From Deltaproteobacteria bacterium (GTDB taxonomy: Bacteria; Desulfobacterota; SM23-61), in the NCBI GenBank assembly GCA_026388915.1, contig JAPLIW010000488.1, positions 1 through 9,607 of the forward strand: a stretch of 9,607 nt of DNA, in the 5' to 3' direction. The position numbers and the translations under genes were made by a program. Numbering within the stretch: position 1 is the first letter of the stretch; each line of letters opens with the position of its first letter. Shown here one piece after another: positions 4,863 through 9,607 of the stretch. The notes below the pieces were generated by a model. It was not told where the DNA came from. It ran no database searches and saw nothing but the letters and a program-made list of their open reading frames with translations.

Positions 4863-6353
4863 ATGGTTGGGAAAGAAATAGAAGAGATCGATACCGAAGA
4901 AGAAACGGAAAAGATAGACGGCGAAGAAGAGGGCAGTTTTGCCGAGCTTTTCGAGCAGAGCTCCCAGACCCCTTACGGTCATTTTTCCCTGGGAGACCGG
5001 GTGAAGGGCGCGGTGGTGAAGATCAGCCCGGATACGGTTTTCATCGACCTGGGGGGCAAGAGCGAAGGGACTGCGGAGGCCCAGGAATTCAAGGATGAGA
5101 ACGGGGGCCTGACGATCCGGGAAGGAGATGAGGTCGAGCTGCGGGTGGCCTCGGTCCGGGGCGGGATCCACCTGAGCAAGGCCATCAAGGCCCGGGGGGC
5201 CGACGCGGTGGAGATTTTGCGGGATGCCTTCCGGAATCAGATCCCGGTGGAAGGAAGAGTCGCGGCGGTCAACAAGGGCGGGTTTGACGTTGAAATCTCC
5301 GGGCTGCGGGCTTTCTGTCCGATCAGCCAGATGGAGCTCCGGTACTGCGAAAAGCCCGAGGAGCACGTGGGCGCCCGGTACCCGTTCCGGATCATTGAGA
5401 TCAAGGAGAGAGGGAAAAATATCATCGTTTCCCGCCGCGTCCTCCTGCAGGAGGAGCAGGAGAAAAAGCTCCAGGAGACCCTGGCCGCCCTCAAGCCGGA
5501 CCTCGAACTCGAGGGCCAGGTGACCAAGCTGACCGACTTCGGAGCCTTCGTGGACCTCGGGGGGGTCGAGGGAATGGTCCACGTCTCGGAAATATCCCGC
5601 TCCCGCATTGCCCATCCTACGGAAGTCCTCCAGCCTGGCCAGACGGTGAGAGTTAAAATTCTCAAGATGGAGCCGGGTAAAAAAGGCCGCCAGAAGATTT
5701 CTCTTTCCATGAAGGTCCTGGAACCGGATCCCTGGGACGCAGGGGTGCCCTTTCAGGAAGGGGATGTGATTCCCGGCAAGGTGGCCCGCCTGGCTGATTT
5801 CGGCGCCTTTGTGGAAGTGGCCCCGGGATTGGACGGCCTGGTCCACCGGTCCGAAATCAGCTATGAAAAAGTGTCCCACCCCAGCCGGGTGCTGAACGTG
5901 GGAGAGCCGGTTCAGGTTCGAGTCCTCAAGATCGATGAACCCAACCGGAAGATCTCCCTTTCCATCAAGGACGCAACGACCTTCCAGACGGGGGGGGAAG
6001 GAGAAGCAGAAGCCCGTCTCGAGGTCGGACAGGTTCTGAGAGGAATTATTGAGGACCAGAAAAATTACGGGCTCTTCGTGAGGCTCCCCCAGCTCGGGAT
6101 GAGAATGAGGGGCCTGCTTCCCCTGGAGGAACTCCTCGAATCGAACCGATCCGACGTGAAGAGAAAGCTGCCCCCCGGGATGGAAATTATCGTGGAGATC
6201 ATCGCCGTCGAGGAGGGCAACAAGATCCGACTCTCGCAGAAATCCATCAAGGACAAGGAGGACCGGGGCGATTACGAGAAGTTCCTGAAGAAGCCGGGCC
6301 GGGCCGGATCGCTCGGGACCCTCGGAGAGATTTTCCAGAAGCTGAAGAAGTAA
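4863..6353 (+). CDS. S1 RNA-binding domain protein, ribosomal protein S1-like (five S1 domains)
   Basis: The protein has 496 residues: an acidic N-terminal leader (about 1-30, rich in E/D), then five S1/OB-fold repeats at about 42-110, 127-194, 214-285, 299-369 and 388-462, and a basic tail ending in FQKLKK. Repeats 3 and 4 are the most canonical, with LTDFGAFVDLGGVEGMVHVSE (about 223-243, family pattern), KISLSMK (278-284), LADFGAFVEVAPGLDGLVH and KISLSIKD (363-370). Such proteins bind single-stranded RNA and, in the case of S1, bring mRNA to the 30S ribosome. E. coli S1 has six domains and about 557 residues. With five domains and no cmk or other S1-operon neighbour, it may be a paralogue rather than the main RpsA, so no symbol is given. 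ATG 4863 follows GAGGA by 7 nt. It is convergent with the MFS gene, with only 22 nt between stop codons. Confidence 0.9.
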   Translation: MVGKEIEEIDTEEETEKIDGEEEGSFAELFEQSSQTPYGHFSLGDRVKGAVVKISPDTVFIDLGGKSEGTAEAQEFKDENGGLTIREGDEVELRVASVRGGIHLSKAIKARGADAVEILRDAFRNQIPVEGRVAAVNKGGFDVEISGLRAFCPISQMELRYCEKPEEHVGARYPFRIIEIKERGKNIIVSRRVLLQEEQEKKLQETLAALKPDLELEGQVTKLTDFGAFVDLGGVEGMVHVSEISRSRIAHPTEVLQPGQTVRVKILKMEPGKKGRQKISLSMKVLEPDPWDAGVPFQEGDVIPGKVARLADFGAFVEVAPGLDGLVHRSEISYEKVSHPSRVLNVGEPVQVRVLKIDEPNRKISLSIKDATTFQTGGEGEAEARLEVGQVLRGIIEDQKNYGLFVRLPQLGMRMRGLLPLEELLESNRSDVKRKLPPGMEIIVEIIAVEEGNKIRLSQKSIKDKEDRGDYEKFLKKPGRAGSLGTLGEIFQKLKK

Positions 6354-6375
6354 AGCCCCCCCCTTCCCCGTTCCC

Positions 6376-7656
6376 TCAGGAAACCCGTCTCACCTTTCGC
6401 GGCGCGGCCAGCCAGAGGGCCGCGCAGGCCACCGCAAACAGAACCGTCGCCACCAGGAAGGCCAGGAAGTAATCCCCGGTCCTCTCGAAAAGCCACCCTC
6501 CCAGCCAGGGGCCGATGGTGCCCCCCACGGCAAAAGCGAACCAGACCGCTCCCACGATGGGCCCCACCCGGGGTCCCTGGAAAATATCGGTCAGCGCAGC
6601 GGCGATCGTGGGAGAACAGAGGCCGTTGGAGACTCCCAGGGAGATGGAAAAGTAGTAGAGCATCCAGGGCTGGGAAGCGTCGCGAATGAACATCAGGACG
6701 ATCATCCCGGAGATTCCGATGGCCGTGGCGAGAGTGACGGTCACTTCCCGCCCGATCCGATCGGAGATCAGGCTTCCCAGGGAGCCGATGGCATAGGTGA
6801 GACCGAACAGGGAAAGGACGGAGGCGGCGTAAAGCTTGGAAAACCCCATGTCGATGGCAAAAGCCACCTGATGGGCCAGGAGGATATTCTGATTGATTCC
6901 CCAGAGAGAGAAGGTCGTCAGGCAAATGAGCCAGAAGCGGCCGGTTCGTACGGCTTTCGACAGCGTCCAGTCTATGGCCGTCCAGGCCGGGTCCACCACC
7001 CGCAGCGTGCCTTTCCCCGAAGAGGTCCGCCCTTCCTTCGTTTCCGGAAGCCCGTCGCGGAAAAGGCCCATGTCGCGGGGATGGTAGCGGACGACGAACA
7101 GGACGAGGGGAATCATGACCCCCCCCACGACCAGCCCTTCAATCAGGTAGGTGTCGCGCCACCCGATGGTGTCGATCAGCCAGGCAACGGCCGGGTAGCA
7201 GCCGAAGGCTCCCCCCGAGCCCAGAAAGAGCAGGGAGAGGGCCAGGCCGCGCTTTTTTTCGAACCAGTTGCGCAGGACCGTGGTGAAGGGGACCGCTCCA
7301 ATCATGCAGAGGCCGGCCCCGGATATCAGGCCGAAGGTGATCCAGAAATACCAGAGCTGGTTTCCCCAGCGGGAGAGGATGAGTCCCAGCGACAGAAGGA
7401 TTGCGCCCAGGACCATCGTTTTCCTCGGCCCCGTGCGGTCCACCAGGAACCCCGTAATGGGAGCGGCGATTCCGTAAATGAGGAGGTGCACGGAAAACAT
7501 GGTGGCGGTGAGGTCCCGGGACCATTTAAATTCTTCCAGCAGGGAAGGGAAGATGACCGAAAAAGAAAAACGGGCGCCGTACCCCAGGGCATAGGCAGTC
7601 GTCCCCACGAGGGCGATATACCAGCCGTAAAAGAGGGGATTTGTCTTTTTATCCAT
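6376..7656 (-). CDS. MFS transporter, oxalate/formate antiporter or monocarboxylate type, 12 TM
   Basis: The protein has 426 residues with two six-helix halves joined by a hydrophilic loop at about 192-235. MFS motif A reads GFLVDRTGPRK (69-79), and its echo in the second half is SLISDRIGRE (295-304). The segment LRNWFEKKRGLALSLLF (128-144) after helix 4 is typical of the oxalate/formate antiporter and monocarboxylate (MCT-like) MFS groups. The short N-terminus (MDKKTNPLFYGWYIAL) also fits those groups. It should be an inner-membrane carrier for a small organic acid; the substrate is inferred from subfamily look only. The start at 7656 has no strong ribosome site (GTGGGAA about 12 nt upstream). 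It is divergent from the zinc dehydrogenase gene, suggesting coupled uptake and oxidation. Its gene end nearly meets the S1 gene. Confidence 0.88.
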   Translation of the reverse strand: MDKKTNPLFYGWYIALVGTTAYALGYGARFSFSVIFPSLLEEFKWSRDLTATMFSVHLLIYGIAAPITGFLVDRTGPRKTMVLGAILLSLGLILSRWGNQLWYFWITFGLISGAGLCMIGAVPFTTVLRNWFEKKRGLALSLLFLGSGGAFGCYPAVAWLIDTIGWRDTYLIEGLVVGGVMIPLVLFVVRYHPRDMGLFRDGLPETKEGRTSSGKGTLRVVDPAWTAIDWTLSKAVRTGRFWLICLTTFSLWGINQNILLAHQVAFAIDMGFSKLYAASVLSLFGLTYAIGSLGSLISDRIGREVTVTLATAIGISGMIVLMFIRDASQPWMLYYFSISLGVSNGLCSPTIAAALTDIFQGPRVGPIVGAVWFAFAVGGTIGPWLGGWLFERTGDYFLAFLVATVLFAVACAALWLAAPRKVRRVS

Positions 7657-7714
7657 CTATGGAAGTTCCCACCGGAAATCTTTAGCGGAGGATGGCAAGC
7701 AGGCCATCGAACTC

Positions 7715-7743
7715 AGAATACCATGTTTAAGGTCTTGAAACAA
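7715..7743 (-). promoter_or_regulatory. Candidate promoter of the MFS gene
   Basis: On the minus strand TTGTTT (7743-7738), a 17-nt spacer and TATTCT (7720-7715) form a weak sigma-70-like promoter about 60 nt upstream of the start codon. Matches to consensus are 3/6 and 4/6, so this is a guess supported mainly by position. Confidence 0.3.
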
Positions 7744-7755
7744 AATATCTTTTTC

Positions 7756-7778
7756 GACGGGTGGGTAACCGACCCGTC
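7756..7778. promoter_or_regulatory. Dyad with TGGGTAACCG motif, candidate operator
   Basis: GACGGGT (7756-7762) and ACCCGTC (7772-7778) form a perfect 7-bp dyad around GGGTAACCG. It lies just upstream of the candidate MFS promoter. The 10-mer TGGGTAACCG (7762-7771) recurs at 7964-7973, downstream of the candidate dehydrogenase promoter. Two copies of a 10-mer in a 370-bp divergent region suggest a shared regulator site. The regulator is not in this window. Confidence 0.3.
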
Positions 7779-7874
7779 TCCCGGGTTCGTTCAAATAGGG
7801 TTCAATTTCTTCCTTCCCTCTAAGTCCTCTGCTCTCCGCGTTACGCTTTTTTTACGGGGGAATCGCGAGTTTTC

Positions 7875-7904
7875 TTGTAAATTTTGCATATTTCAGTGTA
7901 TTAT
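7875..7904 (+). promoter_or_regulatory. Probable sigma-70 promoter of the dehydrogenase gene
   Basis: TTGTAA (7875-7880), an 18-nt A/T-rich spacer and TATTAT (7899-7904) match consensus at 4/6 and 5/6 positions. Transcription would begin near 7911, leaving a leader of about 120 nt before ATG 8030. Confidence 0.45.
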
Positions 7905-8029
7905 ATCCGGCGATCAAGTCGCAAGGAGGAGCCGCACTTTACTCGGTCTCCGATGCATCCAGTTGGGTAACCGGTCAGACTTTCGTGTTCCATGGGGGTT
8001 GGTTGGCCTATTAAAAAGGGGAGGGCAGA

Positions 8030-9052
8030 ATGAAGGGCATCTATCTCACCGGTCCGAATCAATTTTCACTCCAGGAGTTAAACGACCCAGTCCCCGGCAA
8101 GAAGGATGTGCTGATCAAAGTTCGCATGGCCGGGATCTGCGGTTCAGATGTCCACTTGCTGAGAGGGCGGAATCCTTTTGCCGCCTATCCCCTCGTACCG
8201 GGGCATGAGTATATGGGAGAAGTCCTCCAGGCTCCCAAGAATTCCGGGCTGAGAAAAGGGGAGAGGGTGACGGTCTTTCCCGAGGTGGGCTGTGGCAAAT
8301 GCCCGGCCTGCATGGAGGGGAGGCTGGTTCACTGCCCGGAGTTCAAGTTCGTCGGGGTAAGGGTGCCGGGGGGATGTTTCTGCGAAAAATTGGTGGTTCC
8401 CCGGGAGCGGGTCATCAAACTGCCCAAGGCGATGAAGGACGAAGAAGGAGCCATGGTGGAGCCCACGGCAGTGGCCGTTCATGCCGTCCAGAGGGGCGGA
8501 GTGAAGAGAGGGGACAGGGTCGCCGTCATCGGTGGGGGGACCATCGGCCTCCTTACGGCCCAGGCGGCCCGGGCCTTTGGCGCTTCCAAGATCGTGGTCT
8601 CCGAGCCCATCGCGGAAAGAAGAAAGATCGCTCAAATCATGGGATTTAAACTCATCTGCAATCCCATGGAGCATGACCTCCTGGCCTATGTCAAAGATGA
8701 GATCGGCCTGGTGGATGTGGTATTCGATGTGGTGGGATTTAAGAAAACCCTGGAGGACGCCCAGGCTATGCTCCGGCCCAACGGAACCCTGGTCCTGGTC
8801 GCCCTGCCCCACATCGAAGGCCTGGGAGTTCCCTACCAGCCCATTTTTGCCAAAGAGCTCCGGGTGATCGGCTCCCGCACCTACTTCATGAAGGATTTTC
8901 CCCTGGCCATCCGCCTCCTGCAGGCCAAGAAGATCCGGGTGAAACCGATCATCAGCGAAGTCATCCCCCTGACGCGTTTCCACGAAGGTGTAGAACACCT
9001 GGAAAGGGAACCCGAGAAGTACGTGAAGGTCCTCGTCCGTCCGACTCCTTAG
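8030..9052 (+). CDS. Zinc-dependent medium-chain alcohol/polyol dehydrogenase (RspB/threonine-dehydrogenase-like)
   Basis: This 340-residue protein has the usual MDR length. The catalytic zinc ligands are visible: Cys37 in AGICGSD, His59-Glu60 in PGHEY and Glu144 in VEPTAV. The structural zinc site is Cys88, Cys91, Cys94 and Cys102 (GCGKCPACMEG...HC). The Rossmann turn is GGGTIG (168-173), and Glu192 at the end of the second strand (VVSEP) favours NAD over NADP. The N-terminal stretch AGICGSDVHLLRGRNPFAAYP (about 34-54) resembles E. coli RspB and related sugar-acid or sorbitol dehydrogenases, as well as threonine dehydrogenases. It should oxidise a secondary alcohol to a ketone in the cytoplasm; the exact substrate is unknown. 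ATG 8030 follows GGGGAGG by 5 nt, a strong site. It is divergent from the MFS carrier, which may import its substrate or a related acid. Confidence 0.92.
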   Translation: MKGIYLTGPNQFSLQELNDPVPGKKDVLIKVRMAGICGSDVHLLRGRNPFAAYPLVPGHEYMGEVLQAPKNSGLRKGERVTVFPEVGCGKCPACMEGRLVHCPEFKFVGVRVPGGCFCEKLVVPRERVIKLPKAMKDEEGAMVEPTAVAVHAVQRGGVKRGDRVAVIGGGTIGLLTAQAARAFGASKIVVSEPIAERRKIAQIMGFKLICNPMEHDLLAYVKDEIGLVDVVFDVVGFKKTLEDAQAMLRPNGTLVLVALPHIEGLGVPYQPIFAKELRVIGSRTYFMKDFPLAIRLLQAKKIRVKPIISEVIPLTRFHEGVEHLEREPEKYVKVLVRPTP

Positions 9053-9122
9053 ACCCCGGTCTTTATTTCCGGTCTCATTTGGCCTGCTGAATCCTGGCTT
9101 CTGCAGCGTGAGCTTCCAATTT

Positions 9123-9429
9123 ATCTGTGCTCATCTGTACTATTTAAGGTGCAGACTCTCTAATTTTTGCACAGAATATTTGGTTGGGAAACGGGTCTCT
9201 GAAATCCCCCCCAACCCCCCTTTATAAAAGGGGGGCGAAGGGGGGATTTGTGGGATTGCCTGGCTGTAAGAATCAGCCTTATGGACCGGGGTTTTGCTGA
9301 GCTATAGGACTGTCTTTCCGTTTCTGTTTTTTCTTCAGGAATGATCCGTGTGTATCCGTGTTCATCCGTGTCCCATTAGGTTTTTTGCCTTTAAGTCTTT
9401 GGCGAATATAAAATCTGTGTTTATCTGTA
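9123..9429. repeat. ATCYGTG units at exact 10-bp spacing, three small arrays
   Basis: ATCTGT starts at 9123 and 9133; ATCCGTG starts at 9344, 9354 and 9364; ATCTGT starts at 9413 and 9423. Within every array the spacing is exactly 10 bp, close to one DNA helical turn. Two of the arrays (9133 and 9423) run directly into the TACTAYTTA repeat. Such units are seen in the intergenic DNA of many environmental bacteria (from memory), without an assigned function. Confidence 0.6.
9202..9249. repeat. C/G-run palindrome, nested
   Basis: Outer arms AAATCCCCCC (from 9202) and GGGGGGATTT (to 9249) enclose inner arms CCCCCC (9215-9220) and GGGGGG (9230-9235) around TTTATAAAA. It would fold as one long hairpin with a small internal mismatch. 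It lies 150 bp downstream of the dehydrogenase gene, too far for its main terminator, and is probably a dispersed repeat. Confidence 0.6.
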
Positions 9430-9443
9430 CTACTTACGTTCAA
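9429..9443 (+). repeat. Dispersed 15-nt repeat ACTACTTACGTTCAA, copy 2
   Basis: This is an exact direct copy of 1989-2003, here joined on its left to two ATCTGT units at 10-bp spacing. Confidence 0.6.
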
Positions 9444-9506
9444 ACTCTTTAAATTTTGTTAAGAGCCCGGGACACAATTTTAGATAACTGCTGGAATCTT
9501 TTAACT

Positions 9507-9607
9507 TTGATGATCTCGTAAAAAGTCGGATTTCCATAAAATTCGTCATTCCGGCGAAAGCCGGAATCCAGTTATTTCAAGATGTTCTGGACCCCGGCTT
9601 TCGCCGG
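9507..9607. repeat. Compound two-hairpin repeat element, copy 2, inverted and cut by the window end
   Basis: This is the reverse-orientation copy of the element at 4641-4754. The hairpin ATTCCGGC-GAAA-GCCGGAAT lies at 9548-9567, and 35 nt from 9544 are identical to the complement of 4683-4717. The spacer is 15 nt rather than 22. The second arm starts CTGG (9587) and reads ACCCCGGC-TTTC-GCCGG up to the last base. The flank at 9507-9529 (TTGATGATCTCGTAAAAAGT plus CGG) matches the complement of the flank of copy 1 with a few changes. Confidence 0.8.

Larger units (their letters stand above)
7657..8029. other. Divergent regulatory region between MFS and dehydrogenase genes
   Basis: This 373-bp stretch holds no coding sequence that I recognise. 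It contains candidate promoters in both directions, the TGGGTAACCG pair described separately, and an A/T-rich patch around 7871-7906. The plus-strand leader from the candidate promoter to ATG 8030 would be about 120 nt, long enough for a structured 5' leader, but I recognise no known riboswitch. Confidence 0.4.
9053..9607. other. Gene-free, repeat-dense right end
   Basis: No coding sequence is seen on either strand. From left to right the stretch holds two ATCTGT units, a degenerate copy of the ACTACTTACGTTCAA repeat (9139 onward), a large C/G palindrome, three ATCCGTG units, two more ATCTGT units, the second clear copy of ACTACTTACGTTCAA, and the truncated compound hairpin element. A weak stem AGACC/GGTCT just after the dehydrogenase stop (about 9052-9086) is the only terminator-like structure, and it has no good T-run. 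Confidence 0.6.

Noticed and set aside
4809..5879. Minus-strand open frame of 356 codons antisense to the S1 gene
   Set aside because: It is a shadow frame. The plus strand gives five recognisable S1 domains and has a ribosome site and promoter.
6871..8208. Long plus-strand open frame (445 codons) antisense to the MFS gene and into the dehydrogenase start
   Set aside because: It is a high-GC shadow of the minus-strand MFS gene. The translation is low-complexity in G, P, R and E and matches no family, while the MFS frame shows clear motifs and membrane segments.
8144..8998. Minus-strand open frame of 284 codons antisense to the dehydrogenase
   Set aside because: It is a shadow of a gene with all zinc ligands and the nucleotide-binding turn in place.
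1..9607. CRISPR array, tRNA or rRNA gene, integrase or transposase
   Set aside because: No regular repeat-spacer pattern, cloverleaf, rRNA segment or recombinase motif was seen on either strand. The repeats here are palindromic or 10-bp phased, not CRISPR-like.

Overview
This window looks like chromosomal DNA of a GC-rich, Gram-negative anaerobic bacterium, most likely a member of the Desulfobacterota (old Deltaproteobacteria). That assignment is inferred from the gene mix: an ADP-forming-type acyl-CoA synthetase alpha unit, an extra S1-domain protein, an oxalate/formate-type MFS carrier and an RspB-like zinc dehydrogenase. The intergenic DNA also supports it, being full of short palindromic and iterated repeats of the kind seen in environmental genomes of that group. 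No marker gene fixes the taxon. No rRNA, tRNA, CRISPR array, transposase or phage gene is visible.

Layout. (1) Positions 1-911, minus strand, hold three consecutive broken genes: a DUF4160 remnant, a DUF2442 gene and a TIGR02391/Ymh-like gene that runs off the left edge. Each carries its own lesion (a 1-base frameshift plus two adjacent nonsense codons, a frameshifting deletion of about 35 nt, and one nonsense codon). The block is a decayed accessory cassette. DUF4160 and DUF2442 commonly occur as a toxin-antitoxin-like pair, and TIGR02391 proteins are found in accessory regions. (2) Positions 912-1328 have no recognised gene but contain several dyads. (3) tspO lies at 1329-1817. A repeat-rich spacer follows, then an exported TlpA/ResA-like thioredoxin-fold protein (2243-2782). 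(4) Convergent to it is a minus-strand acyl-CoA synthetase (NDP-forming) alpha-type protein (2891-4339). (5) A gene-free stretch at 4340-4862 holds iterated GGAATGCGG-type repeats, tandem hairpins and a compound two-hairpin repeat element. (6) A five-domain S1 RNA-binding protein (4863-6353, plus) is convergent with a 12-TM MFS transporter (6376-7656, minus). (7) A divergent regulatory region (7657-8029) separates the MFS gene from a zinc-dependent medium-chain dehydrogenase (8030-9052, plus). (8) The right end (9053-9607) is all repeats. It includes a second, inverted copy of the compound element from region 5, cut by the window end.

How the genes relate. Every intact gene stands alone; no operon is evident. 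The MFS carrier and the dehydrogenase are divergent and share a 10-bp direct repeat in their common upstream region. They could form a small uptake-and-oxidation module for a carboxylate or polyol-type substrate, but the substrate is not readable from sequence. The acyl-CoA synthetase alpha unit would need an ATP-grasp beta partner, which is not in this window.

The best leads are the decayed DUF4160-DUF2442-TIGR02391 cassette, and the compound hairpin repeat whose three visible arm variants show compensatory base changes and which lies in inverted copies around the S1-MFS-dehydrogenase segment. I did not find convincing evidence for a wholly new, functional biological system.
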